A DNA stretch of 64,000 nt. Source: Thalassobius sp. I31.1 (GTDB lineage: Bacteria; Pseudomonadota; Alphaproteobacteria; Rhodobacterales; Rhodobacteraceae). Location of the stretch: NCBI RefSeq assembly GCF_003031585.1, contig NZ_PWAA01000033.1, positions 1 through 64,000 of the forward strand. Direction: 5' to 3'. The position numbers and the translations under genes were made by a program. This document shows, in pieces, positions 34,381-42,987 of the stretch (positions within the stretch are counted from its first letter, which is position 1; every line of letters begins with the position of its first letter). A model generated the notes under the pieces. That model saw only the letters and a list, made by a program, of their open reading frames with translations, had not been told where the DNA came from and ran no database searches.

Positions 34381-35145
34381 ATGACCATCGACAAAACGGC
34401 GATTCGCAACGCCTCGACCATCATTCTTGTGCGCCCTGCCCCTGATGGGGATGCGGGGAAGGCCCGGGTTCTGATGGGCCAGCGCGGGGCGAAAGCGGCC
34501 TTTATGCCGAATAAATTCGTCTTCCCCGGCGGTGCTGTAGATCCTGAGGATGCTTCCGTGGCGCTGGCCGCCGACATCCCGGAACCCTGCCGCACCCGCC
34601 TGGCTGAAGATGCCGACCCTGCCCTTGTCAGCGCATTGCAGGTCGCTGCCGTGCGTGAACTCTGGGAAGAAACCGGCCTTGTTCTTGGTCAGTCTGGTCA
34701 GATGGAAAATCCGTCCGCCGACTGGGCGAGCTATGCGGAAACCGGTTTCACACCTTCAGGCGATGCGCTGAAATTTGTCTTCCGCGCCATCACGCCACCC
34801 GGCCGCCCCCGCCGGTTTGATGCCCGGTTCTTTATGGCGGATGCTTCTGCGCTGCATGGCGACCCTGATGATTTTTCCCACGCCAGTGATGAATTGTCTT
34901 CTCTGCAATGGATCGCGCTGAATGACGCACGCGGCTTTGATCTGCCTTTCATCACCGAAGTCGTCCTGGCCGAACTACACATCCGTCTGTCCGGTCAGAA
35001 ACGCGAACCTGGCGTGCCGTTTTTCCGCAATGACGATGAAGAAAGCCTGTTCCTGCGCCTGGGTGGTTCCCGTCCGCTGGATGTTCAGATGGCCGACAAT
35101 AGCCTGACCGGCCGCTTTACGTCACAAGGATCAGCAGCAGAATAG
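34381..35145 (+). CDS. NUDIX hydrolase
   Basis: This 254-residue protein has a long NUDIX domain with the box spread over AAVRELWEETGLVLG near residue 95 and an upstream GQRGAKAAFMPNKFVFPGG. The layout resembles NUDT19/CoA-diphosphatase-like alphaproteobacterial proteins. Start ATG 34381 has AGGAGAAGG. Its end overlaps the convergent DMT transporter gene by 29 bases. Confidence 0.87.
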   Translation: MTIDKTAIRNASTIILVRPAPDGDAGKARVLMGQRGAKAAFMPNKFVFPGGAVDPEDASVALAADIPEPCRTRLAEDADPALVSALQVAAVRELWEETGLVLGQSGQMENPSADWASYAETGFTPSGDALKFVFRAITPPGRPRRFDARFFMADASALHGDPDDFSHASDELSSLQWIALNDARGFDLPFITEVVLAELHIRLSGQKREPGVPFFRNDDEESLFLRLGGSRPLDVQMADNSLTGRFTSQGSAAE

Positions 35146-36022
35146 ACGCCGTGATCAGGCCCATTGCGGCCAGCTCCCTACCGCTGGTTTTTTCCTTAAA
35201 CACCACAAGCCCCGTGATAAAGCTGAACAGCAGTTCAATCTGCCCGACCGCTTTCACATAGGCCGCATTTTGCAAGGTAAAGGCCGCGAACCAGCAGAAG
35301 CTGCCGATCATCGACGTGATCCCGACAAGCCCGGCCACACGCCAATGCCGCAGGACTTTCGTGATCTCACCGCGTTCCCGCCAGGCCAGCCAGACCGCCA
35401 TGATCACCGCCTGATAACTGGCAACAATCGCAAGCGTCGTGCCCGCGGATAACACCACATCATCCAGACCAAGTGACCGCGACGCACCACGATAGCCAAC
35501 AGCCGAAAACGCAAACAAAACACCAGATCCCAGACCCAGAGCAGACGCGCGGTTAAACAGGCGCTGCGACCAGTGCGTGACCTTGCCCTTCGGCGGATCA
35601 GACAGCAAAATCACCCCCCAGAACCCGATGCCAATGGCGATCAGGCCCGGGGTGGTCACGGCCTCGCCCAGCACGATGAACCCCACCAGCGCGGTCTGCA
35701 CGACCTCGGTTTTCTTGAATGTGATGCCAACGGCAAAGTTGCGTTCCGCAAACAGCGCCACAACGCACATAGTCGCAAGGATCTGCGACAGCCCCCCAAT
35801 CAGCGCATAGGGCCAGAAGACAGAAGGGATCGAAGGCAATGCCTGATCACTGATCCGCGCATAAAGAAAGATCAGCACACAGACCAGCGGCGCGGAATAG
35901 ATAAAACGCGAAAACGTCGCCCCTGCCGTGCTGAAACTGGTCGATTTCAGGTGCTTCTGCAGCATAAAGCGCAGATTTTGCGAAAAGGCGGCGGCGATTG
36001 ATATCCAGATCCAGGCTTGCAT
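35117..36022 (-). CDS. DMT superfamily (EamA) transporter
   Basis: This 301-residue integral membrane protein has about ten helices in two EamA repeats (ATMCVVALFAERNFAVGITFKKTEVVQTAL; QNAAYVKAVGQIELLFSFITGLVVFKEKTSGRELAAMGLI). It probably exports or imports a small metabolite; substrate unknown. Confidence 0.87.
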   Translation of the reverse strand: MQAWIWISIAAAFSQNLRFMLQKHLKSTSFSTAGATFSRFIYSAPLVCVLIFLYARISDQALPSIPSVFWPYALIGGLSQILATMCVVALFAERNFAVGITFKKTEVVQTALVGFIVLGEAVTTPGLIAIGIGFWGVILLSDPPKGKVTHWSQRLFNRASALGLGSGVLFAFSAVGYRGASRSLGLDDVVLSAGTTLAIVASYQAVIMAVWLAWRERGEITKVLRHWRVAGLVGITSMIGSFCWFAAFTLQNAAYVKAVGQIELLFSFITGLVVFKEKTSGRELAAMGLITASILLLILVT

Positions 36023-36058
36023 AAACGCTTACTGCCAGCCGCGCCTGTGAATGTCGAG

Positions 36059-36964
36059 TTAATCCTGGCCCTTCGTCCACAACGGATGCGGCACCGGGTC
36101 TTTACGGGCGAAAAAATAGCGCCTGAAAACGTCACCATAGGAACTGTAAAGATAGCCATCATTGCGGGCGAGATAGCGGTCTTTGTTCTTGCGATAATAG
36201 TCCCACAAACGATACCACGGCACCGCCGGATGCATGTGATGCACCACATGCAGGTTGTTGTTGAGAAAGAGAAACGCCAGCGGCCCGCGGTCCTCAATAA
36301 TCACCGTACGGGCGCGGGCGCGTTCATGCGCCTGATGTTCCAGGAAGGTGCGAATTTTCAGGATAGAGAAACCAGAATAAGCCGCCAGAACATACAGTCC
36401 CAGTGACATCTGACCGTATGCGATCAGCCAGGTCAGCACCAGGACAACACCCGGAATATGCCAGAGCCAGCCCATCAGAACCGCCCGATCACCATCCCGG
36501 ATCGCACGCAGATCGGAGGCCGCGGAAAAGATCACCGACAGGCCCGGACCAAAAGTCAACCGGCCCGCCAACGTGTTGTTCATCAACAGGATTTTCTGCT
36601 GCCAGGCAGGGCGTTTCGCCCAGATTTCGGAATCCTGAAAGTTGCTTTCCGGGTCATCATAGGGATCGGTCAGAATGGAATCCTGGTGATGCGCCAGATG
36701 GGTGTCACGAAAGCGCTGATAGGGAATGAACAGGCCAGGTGCCGGAAAAACCGTGGCCTCTGACAGGAAACGACTGGCAAAAGGATGACCATGCAGAATT
36801 TCGTGCTGAAGCGACGAATGCAGGGTGATCGCCAGCATAGTGACAACAAACCCCAGCGGCAGCCAGAGCGCCGACAAATATGTCGTGCCCAACCCCCAGG
36901 CCATGTAGCAGAGGATCAGCAGCGACAAAGTCGGCCATTCAACACGGGGCAGGTTTTTTCTCAT
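36059..36964 (-). CDS. Membrane fatty acid desaturase family protein
   Basis: This 301-residue enzyme has the three His boxes of di-iron membrane desaturases: HSSLQHEILHGHP, HLAHH and HVVHHMHP, with several membrane helices. It may desaturate acyl lipids or hydroxylate a lipid. ATG 36964 overlaps the TGA of the upstream DUF2061 gene (ATGA), so they are coupled. An upstream frame to 37012 is not needed. Confidence 0.88.
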   Translation of the reverse strand: MRKNLPRVEWPTLSLLILCYMAWGLGTTYLSALWLPLGFVVTMLAITLHSSLQHEILHGHPFASRFLSEATVFPAPGLFIPYQRFRDTHLAHHQDSILTDPYDDPESNFQDSEIWAKRPAWQQKILLMNNTLAGRLTFGPGLSVIFSAASDLRAIRDGDRAVLMGWLWHIPGVVLVLTWLIAYGQMSLGLYVLAAYSGFSILKIRTFLEHQAHERARARTVIIEDRGPLAFLFLNNNLHVVHHMHPAVPWYRLWDYYRKNKDRYLARNDGYLYSSYGDVFRRYFFARKDPVPHPLWTKGQD

Positions 36965-37182
36965 TCCATATCTTCTTTCAGGGGGACACGCCCCCAGCTG
37001 ATCCGGTTCCAAGCCCGTTCAAACAGGATGTAAACGGCAAGCCCGATCAGCGCATTCACAACCGCCATCGCCCCGCCAACTGCAATGGACCCTGTGAACA
37101 GAAACCCGACAACCAGCATCGAAAACAGACCAAGGGTCTGCCAGAGAATTGCTTTTGTCCAGGTGCGTTTCGGGGTGTCCAT
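36961..37182 (-). CDS. DUF2061 family small membrane protein
   Basis: This 73-residue protein has two membrane helices (ILWQTLGLFSMLVVGFLFTG, GGAMAVVNALIGLAVYILFE) and the family ending RAWNRISWGR. Function unknown. Start MDTPKRTWTK at 37182 is chosen; 37221 is possible. It precedes the desaturase and is divergent from the XRE regulator. Confidence 0.8.
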   Translation of the reverse strand: MDTPKRTWTKAILWQTLGLFSMLVVGFLFTGSIAVGGAMAVVNALIGLAVYILFERAWNRISWGRVPLKEDME

Positions 37183-37263
37183 CAGTTTCCGGATCTTTGT
37201 TTCTTTTGTTTTTCCTCGCATGAATTCACGACTTCGTGTATCAGGGGCTTGGTCAACAAAATC

Positions 37264-37274
37264 CAACAAAGTTG
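37264..37274. promoter_or_regulatory. Possible XRE operator
   Basis: CAAC-AAA-GTTG is a 4-bp dyad in an AT-rich stretch, with a related CAACAAA 11 bases earlier, 14 bases before the XRE gene start and in the divergent gap with the DUF2061/desaturase operon. Confidence 0.35.
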
Positions 37275-37287
37275 AATTTTTTAAACA

Positions 37288-38148
37288 ATGCAGATCAAAA
37301 CCGACAAACGCGCCCGTGCCCTGCTGTTCCGCCAGCGTCTGGGCGAAGCCCTGGAACAGACCCGGCTGAACCGCAGCAGCCTGGCGCTGGCTGTGGGGGT
37401 GGACCGTTCTACCATTTCGCAGCTTTTGTCTGGCGACGGGCCGCGCCTGCCCAATGCCCAGGTGGTCGCGGAATGCGCCTCTGCACTGGGGGTCTCTGCT
37501 GACTGGTTGCTTGGATTGACGGACCGGCATGAACGCACATCAGATCTGCTGGCGTCTTCCGTTCAGATGACCGCCGCCCCCCGCGCCATGGTTGATGAAC
37601 AGATCCTCGCCTGGCACCAGGAAGCCGCCGGTTACAAAATCTGCCATGTGCCTGCGACCATGCCGGATGTGCTGAAGACCCATGAAATGCTGCGTTGGGA
37701 ATATGCCCCGCAACTGGCCCGGACCGCACGTCAGGCGATTGGGGCTGCCGAAGACCGGCTGAATCTGATGCGTCAGAACCTGTGGGATTTTGAAATCGCC
37801 ATGCCGGTGGATGAACTGACAGCCTTCGCCCGCGCCGAAGGCTATTATCACGGGTTACCCGTGGAACATCGCCTGAACCAGATTGATCACATGCTGGAGC
37901 TGCATGAGAGATTTTATCCAAAACTGCGGATCTATCTGTTTGATGCCAAAAAACTGTTTTCCGCACCGGTCACAATCTTCGGCCCGTTGCAAGCCGTAAT
38001 CTACCTGGGACAAAGTTATCTGGCCTTCCGCGACAAGGAACGGGTAGAATCGATCCGCAACCATTTCGACAGCCTGGTCCGCGAAAGTGAATATGACAGC
38101 CGACAACTGGCAGACCGCCTGAAACTGCTGCGTGATTCGATCCGATAA
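37288..38148 (+). CDS. XRE family transcriptional regulator
   Basis: This 286-residue protein has an N-terminal lambda-repressor HTH (RLNRSSLALAVGVDRSTISQLLSGDGPRLPNAQVVAECASALGVSADWLLGL at about 27-75) and a large C-terminal domain of unknown ligand (EMLRWEYAPQ, VDELTAFARAEGYYHG, IYLGQSYLAFRDKE). It is divergent from the desaturase operon and is its probable regulator. Homologues are widespread in Rhodobacterales. Confidence 0.85.
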   Translation: MQIKTDKRARALLFRQRLGEALEQTRLNRSSLALAVGVDRSTISQLLSGDGPRLPNAQVVAECASALGVSADWLLGLTDRHERTSDLLASSVQMTAAPRAMVDEQILAWHQEAAGYKICHVPATMPDVLKTHEMLRWEYAPQLARTARQAIGAAEDRLNLMRQNLWDFEIAMPVDELTAFARAEGYYHGLPVEHRLNQIDHMLELHERFYPKLRIYLFDAKKLFSAPVTIFGPLQAVIYLGQSYLAFRDKERVESIRNHFDSLVRESEYDSRQLADRLKLLRDSIR

Positions 38149-38286
38149 CCAGCGGTATTCGGCCACAGCACCCCGAACACAAAATCTGGTGGATTGAATT
38201 TTCCGCAGATCTGATTCATAGTTTCCTTAGATTTTACACATATCCAAGAGGGCAGAAGCCCCGTGGTGTAAGCAAAGAGGCAAAAA

Positions 38287-38592
38287 ATGAACCGTATATT
38301 TACCCTGGCGCTTGTCGCCACTGTTACTTCCAGTTCCACCGTTTTCGCGGGCACAATTGAAAATGCCTGCAACCGGTCTGATCGCGATGCGGCGAACCGT
38401 CAGCTGTGTGGCTGTATTCAGGATGTGGCTGATCTGACGCTGGAAAATGGCGATCAGCGCATGGCCGCATCTTTCTTTTCTGATCCGCACCGCGCCCAGG
38501 AAATTCGTCAGTCAGATCGCGCAAGCCACGAAAGCTTCTGGCGCCGTTACAAGAACTTTGGTCAGACGGCCGAAACTTACTGCCGCGGCTGA
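38287..38592 (+). CDS. Conserved secreted protein (unrecognised)
   Basis: This 101-residue protein has a signal peptide ending at VFAG, two or three Cys residues (ENACNRS, LCGCIQDVADLTL, TYCRG) and a C-terminal SFWRRYKNFGQTAE. It is a small periplasmic protein found across Rhodobacterales as I recall; function unknown. It overlaps the end of the convergent phosphatase gene by 16 bases. Confidence 0.75.
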   Translation: MNRIFTLALVATVTSSSTVFAGTIENACNRSDRDAANRQLCGCIQDVADLTLENGDQRMAASFFSDPHRAQEIRQSDRASHESFWRRYKNFGQTAETYCRG

Positions 38593-39026
38593 TCTTTCAG
38601 CGCATCAACAAAAGCATCGGCGGCCTGCTGGATCAATTCAAAGGCCGTCGGATAATCCCCTGTGTGCCAGGGGTCTGCGATTTCCGACACAATCGCGCCG
38701 GGCATATAATCCATAAAACCTGCCATCTTTGCCGTAGCCCCGATCGGGCGCAGCGTTTTTAGTTGCGCCAGAACGTCATGATCCATGGCGATGATCAGAT
38801 CAAAATCCGTAAAATCACCTGGTGTGATCTGTCGTGCCTGAAGGTCTGACATATCAACACCCTCTGCTTCCACCAGTGCCCGCATCGCAGGCGTCGGCGG
38901 CGCAGTCACACGATCTGCCGAGACACCCGCGCTGTCGGTTTCAATATGAGGGCAGGCACGCCGCACAAGCGCCTGGGCTGCGGGGGAACGGCAGGTGTTT
39001 CCGTGACAGACAAAAAGAACGCGCAT
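38577..39026 (-). CDS. Low-molecular-weight protein-tyrosine phosphatase
   Basis: This 149-residue enzyme has the P-loop CHGNTCRSP (nucleophile Cys at about residue 7) at the N-terminus and the general-acid motif near DPWHTGDY. It would dephosphorylate tyrosine or act as a small phosphatase. Start ATG 39026 or 39029 lies after GGGGGAA. Confidence 0.9.
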   Translation of the reverse strand: MRVLFVCHGNTCRSPAAQALVRRACPHIETDSAGVSADRVTAPPTPAMRALVEAEGVDMSDLQARQITPGDFTDFDLIIAMDHDVLAQLKTLRPIGATAKMAGFMDYMPGAIVSEIADPWHTGDYPTAFELIQQAADAFVDALKDQPRQ

Positions 39027-39076
39027 CATTTCCCCCAAAGAATCAGGGCCCGACATTGCGGGCCCTGCGAGATATA

Positions 39077-39565
39077 TCAGTTGTCCGTGCTATTGCCATG
39101 ATCCCCATGGGACATCGCGCCGTGATCGGGCTGACGTTCCAGATCAACCGGGATCTGAACTTCTACCTCACCGGCGTTTTCAAACACCAGGGTCACGGTC
39201 ACGCTGTCACCATGGTTCAGGCTTTCGTTCAGCCCCATGAACATCACGTGATCGCCGCCCCGCGCCAGCATATGGGTTTCACCAGCAGGAATGGCAAAGC
39301 CACCCTCCACCTGGCGCATCTGCATAACGCCATTGTCAGCTTCGATATGGGTGTGCAGTTCCGTGCGCTTCGCAACATCAGAGCGTACATCAATCAGGCG
39401 GTCATCTGTGTCGCCGTGGTTCATGATCTGCATAAAAGCCGCACCGGCCATCGCAGAAGGGCTGGCAGCACGGGCGTAGGAATCATGCACCATAATGTCC
39501 TGGGCAAAAGCAGGGACAGCAGTCAGGGCAAGCGCAGCAGCGCCAAAGAAATTTTTCAGTTTCAT
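39077..39565 (-). CDS. Copper chaperone PCu(A)C
   Basis: This 162-residue periplasmic protein has signal peptide ending VPAFAQ and the Cu(I) motif H(M)x10Mx21HxM represented by THIEADNGVMQM and PAGETHMLARGGDHVMFMGL. A His/Met-rich tail (HGAMSHGDHGN) may bind more copper. PCu(A)C delivers copper to the Cu(A)/Cu(B) site of cytochrome oxidase. The gene before it (39615-39971) is a DUF2946-type Cu-associated protein. Start MKLKNFFG at 39565. Confidence 0.92.
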   Translation of the reverse strand: MKLKNFFGAAALALTAVPAFAQDIMVHDSYARAASPSAMAGAAFMQIMNHGDTDDRLIDVRSDVAKRTELHTHIEADNGVMQMRQVEGGFAIPAGETHMLARGGDHVMFMGLNESLNHGDSVTVTLVFENAGEVEVQIPVDLERQPDHGAMSHGDHGNSTDN

Positions 39566-39614
39566 AGTCTTATTCTCTGTTATCGGGGACAGCCCCCGGA
39601 AGGATTGGAAAGGG

Positions 39615-39971
39615 TTACAGAGAATATGCAGGCGGGCCACGGGCAGGCACGGCCAGATGACATGCAGGCTGATGGGATTGCGCGTGAATGGCTGCAAAGC
39701 GGACAGCTGTGACACGGGAAGGATTGCGCACATCCGGCATGCCGGGTGCCACCAGATCCATGAACGACAAAGCACAATCCGGGCAATAATGCACGGGGCC
39801 GATGGGTTGATTGTCTGCATCAACATTGATGACCTTCAAACCATAGCCGGTACAGATCACGATCTGCCCGGCCATCATCGCATGGCCACGGGCCACAGCC
39901 ATCTGTGCGCTGGTCACAAAGATCAGCGCAGACAAAAGCCAGGCAAGGGATGTGGTCAGATGCCGTTTCAT
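39615..39971 (-). CDS. DUF2946-like small secreted protein
   Basis: This 118-residue protein has a signal peptide (LAWLLSALIFVTSAQMAVA), Cys motifs VICTGYGLKVI and HYCPDCALS, and ends ARGPPAYSL, the typical end of DUF2946-type proteins that accompany copper genes. A similar shorter protein is at 44293-44586. Function likely in copper handling (inference). Confidence 0.72.
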   Translation of the reverse strand: MKRHLTTSLAWLLSALIFVTSAQMAVARGHAMMAGQIVICTGYGLKVINVDADNQPIGPVHYCPDCALSFMDLVAPGMPDVRNPSRVTAVRFAAIHAQSHQPACHLAVPARGPPAYSL

Positions 39972-40040
39972 AAGATCTGTGTAACGGGTTTCCCGGACAG
40001 GGAAAAGCGCGACGCGGGGACGCAGCGGCGTTACGCCAAA

Positions 40041-40069
40041 GAAAAAGCCCCGCCAGATGGCAGGGCCTG
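40041..40069 (-). terminator. rpmB terminator
   Basis: On the minus strand, GGCCCTGCC / GGCGGGGCT arms around ATCT, followed by TTTTTC, 26 bases after the stop. Confidence 0.85.
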
Positions 40070-40094
40070 TTCTTCTTCGCGTATCAGCAGATGC

Positions 40095-40382
40095 TTATGC
40101 AGCAGCCTGTGCTTTTGCGATGTCTTTTTTGATTTTCAGAGCGTTTGCAGACAGCTCAACGTCTTTTGCTTTTGCCAGGAACGCGTCCAGACCACCACGG
40201 TGATCAACAGTACGCAGCGCTGCAGCAGAGATGCGCAGGCGGAAGCCACGGTCCAGTGTTTCGGACTGCAGGGTAACTTCGTTCAGGTTTGGCAGAAAGC
40301 GACGCTTGGTTTTGTTGTTAGCATGGCTGACATTGTTGCCAGACATTGGGCCTTTTCCGGTCAATTCGCAACGGCGTGACAT
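40095..40382 (-). CDS. rpmB: 50S ribosomal protein L28
   Basis: This 95-residue protein starts [29 protein letters not shown], the L28 signature, and continues [21 protein letters not shown]. Start ATG 40382 has AAGGAAGA upstream; the open frame to 40457 is not coding. Confidence 0.97.
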   Translation of the reverse strand: MSRRCELTGKGPMSGNNVSHANNKTKRRFLPNLNEVTLQSETLDRGFRLRISAAALRTVDHRGGLDAFLAKAKDVELSANALKIKKDIAKAQAAA

Positions 40383-40701
40383 ATGTGTCTTCCTTGTCTT
40401 CTGGAGGGGCGATGTGCCGCCCGCGATCTGTTGAGGCCGCGGAATCTCCGTGCCCATAAATTCATCTGCTGGCTCTTAATGGGAATCACCGGGGGCGTCA
40501 ACCGCTCCCTGTGAATTCACAGCATATAAGCCTGCGTCCGGGTGTCATAACAAAGCCGCGGGGCAGAGGAAAGGGACTTTCTGACAAACTACACCGAACG
40601 GGATGACGGGCGACAGATTGCCGAAGCGGGCCGAACACGCTTGTTCCCCCGGGTGCAGATGCTTAGATTCAAAGGAAATGAATGGTGTAAAGGACGGTTT
40701 T

Positions 40702-42729
40702 ATGCGCTGGATTGTCAGGTTTTTCGTGTTTTTGGTTGCGGTCATCGGGATCGCCATTGTCGGGCTTCTGATGATCCCGGGCGAACGGATCGCAAAAATT
40801 GCCAAAGAACAGTTTGAGGCCGCCACAGGCCGTCCGATTGAAATTTCTTCTGACGTTAGCACAACAATCTGGCCGGTTCTGGGCGTGCGCACCGGACGGG
40901 TCGAGATCGCCAACGCCCCCTGGTCTGACAATGGCCCGATGCTGGCAGCCGATGAATTGTTGGTGGGCGTAAACGCCCTGTCCCTGCTCAGCGGCAATAT
41001 CGATATCCGCCGGATCGAAGCCGTCGCACCAGAAGTTCTGCTGGAGGTCCGTTCCGACGGCACACCGAACTGGGCCTTTGAAGGGGTGACTGCAGCGGAA
41101 GGCACATCAACCGGTGGGGACAGCAGCGGCGGCGCGATCCCGGCCTTTACCGTCGGCAAAGGCATTGTGTCCAATGGTTCTGTGCGCTGGCTGGATCACC
41201 AGACCGGCACCGATGTTGCCCTGAATGACGTGAACATGGAACTGCGCCTGCCAGACTTTAACGGCGAAGGTTCTGTGCAACTTGATCTGACGATGAGCGG
41301 CGTGAAACAGGTGCTGGATGCGAAAATCGCAGAATTCGGCCCGTTCCTGAACGGCGCGGTCACCACCCTGTCTGCCGATCTTTCTGTCGGTGGGTCCACT
41401 GCCGGTTTTACTGGCCGGGGTGGCTGGCTGCCGCTTTCGCTGGAAGGGCAGATCAATGCTAATCTCGATGACATGGCTTCTGTTTATAAAACCGCAGGCC
41501 AGGCCCCGGCTGCCGTGCCATATGGCCTTGGGCAGACCATCGCTGCAAACGGCAACCTGACCGTGACAGAACAACAGACCATCCATCTGCGCGGCGCAAC
41601 CCTGACACTGGATCAGAACAGCCTGACCGGGGACATCGACGTGGCCCTGGCCGGGGACCGTCCGGATGTGACCGCCAATCTCACCGCTAATGCATTGGAT
41701 TTCTCAAGCCTTGCGGCCTCCTCCAACGGCGCGGCACCGGCGGATGGTGCCTCTGGCGGAACTGGCTGGTCCCGCGATGTGATTGATGCATCCTTCCTGT
41801 CCACGGCCAATGCGAGTGTGAATTTCAATGCCGAAAGCATTGATCTGGGCACCCTGAAACTTGGCCCGACGCGCACCTCAGCCGAACTCAACAATTCCCG
41901 CATTGAATTCACGATCAACCAGATCGCCGCCTATCAGGGCGCAGTGTCCGGGAACTTCGTGATGAACAACCGCAGCGGCCTGTCCATGGGCGGCAATCTG
42001 AACTTCAGCCAGATCGCCCTGCAACCTGCGCTCAGCGATCTTGCAGGCTATGAACGTCTGATTGGCAATGGCGATTTCCAGATGAATTTCCTCGCCGTCG
42101 GCAACAATATGCATGACATTATGAACGGCCTGTCCGGCAGCGGGCGCTTTGCCATTGGTCAGGGCGAATTGCGCGGCCTCGACCTCGCGGGCATGCTGCG
42201 CAATCTTGATCTGTCCTTTGAGGGCGAAGGCAAGAAAACCATCTTTAACGAGGCCGGCGCAAGCTTCACCATTGACGGCGGTGTGCTGCACAACAATGAC
42301 CTCGCCCTTGTCGCCGATCGCATCCGCGCAGACGGGGTCGGACAGATTGGCCTTGGCGCACAGACGCTGGATTACCGTGTCACACCTGCGGCTTTCCTGT
42401 CCGGCGATGAAAGCCAGGGCATCACCGTGCCTGTGATCATTGAAGGCACCTGGGCCGATCCAAAATTCCGCCCGGATCTTCAGGCGCTGATTGATCAGAA
42501 CCTCGCCGAGGAAAAAGCCGCCCTGGAAGCCCGCCTGGCCGAAGAACGCGCCGCGGCAGAAGCCCGCCTGCAACAGGAACGCGCAGAGCTGGAAGCCCGC
42601 GCGGCTGAAAAGCTGGAAGAAGAACTGGGTGTCACTCAGGAAGAAGGCGAAGACCTGGAAGACACCCTGCGCCGGGGCTTAGAGAACGAAGCCCGCGACG
42701 CCCTCCGCGGTCTTTTGGGCGGCAACTGA
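40702..42729 (+). CDS. AsmA family protein
   Basis: This 675-residue envelope protein has one N-terminal membrane helix (WIVRFFVFLVAVIGIAIVGLLMIPG), an AsmA N-terminal domain (ISSDVSTTIWPVLGVRTGRVEIANAPW, LLSGNIDIRRIEAVAP) and the AsmA C-terminal domain (LDLAGMLRNLDLSF, TIDGGVLHNNDLALVADRIRADGVGQIGL, LDYRVTP). AsmA-like proteins are implicated in lipid transport and outer-membrane assembly. An unusual charged coiled coil of Ala/Glu/Arg repeats (EEKAALEARLAEERAAAEA) occupies about residues 600-675. Start ATG 40702 with AAGGACGG. Confidence 0.9.
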   Translation: MRWIVRFFVFLVAVIGIAIVGLLMIPGERIAKIAKEQFEAATGRPIEISSDVSTTIWPVLGVRTGRVEIANAPWSDNGPMLAADELLVGVNALSLLSGNIDIRRIEAVAPEVLLEVRSDGTPNWAFEGVTAAEGTSTGGDSSGGAIPAFTVGKGIVSNGSVRWLDHQTGTDVALNDVNMELRLPDFNGEGSVQLDLTMSGVKQVLDAKIAEFGPFLNGAVTTLSADLSVGGSTAGFTGRGGWLPLSLEGQINANLDDMASVYKTAGQAPAAVPYGLGQTIAANGNLTVTEQQTIHLRGATLTLDQNSLTGDIDVALAGDRPDVTANLTANALDFSSLAASSNGAAPADGASGGTGWSRDVIDASFLSTANASVNFNAESIDLGTLKLGPTRTSAELNNSRIEFTINQIAAYQGAVSGNFVMNNRSGLSMGGNLNFSQIALQPALSDLAGYERLIGNGDFQMNFLAVGNNMHDIMNGLSGSGRFAIGQGELRGLDLAGMLRNLDLSFEGEGKKTIFNEAGASFTIDGGVLHNNDLALVADRIRADGVGQIGLGAQTLDYRVTPAAFLSGDESQGITVPVIIEGTWADPKFRPDLQALIDQNLAEEKAALEARLAEERAAAEARLQQERAELEARAAEKLEEELGVTQEEGEDLEDTLRRGLENEARDALRGLLGGN

Positions 42730-42758
42730 CGCTGACCTCCACTCTCCTGGTGTTCTAA

Positions 42759-42793
42759 GCAGTGGCATTCAGAACTTTTCTGGATGCCACTGC
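42759..42793. repeat. 16-bp near-perfect inverted repeat after the AsmA gene
   Basis: Arms GCAGTGGCATTCAGAA and TTCTGGATGCCACTGC (one G-U) around a 3-base loop. No T-run follows. It marks the boundary to an AT-richer segment. Confidence 0.7.
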
Positions 42794-42887
42794 GCAATAT
42801 CAGGTTGCAGGTACACAAAGCTGGTTTAAAAACATGACGGTGCAGTTTTGAGTTCGACCATTTGAATTTTCTTTCTTGATTTTAAAT

Positions 42888-42927
42888 CGCTTTTTCCTGG
42901 CTCACTTCAAACTCCAGGAAAAAAGCG
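42888..42927. repeat. Inverted repeat in the gap before the CxxCG gene
   Basis: Arms CGCTTTTTCCTGG and CCAGGAAAAAAGCG (one bulge) around a 13-base loop, 61 bases before the next start. It could be a terminator or an operator. Confidence 0.55.
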
Positions 42928-42987
42928 TTCACCTCTCCCGAGCGGTGCGAGGCATAATAAAGTCAAAGGAGCGTTTAGAAGACTTCC

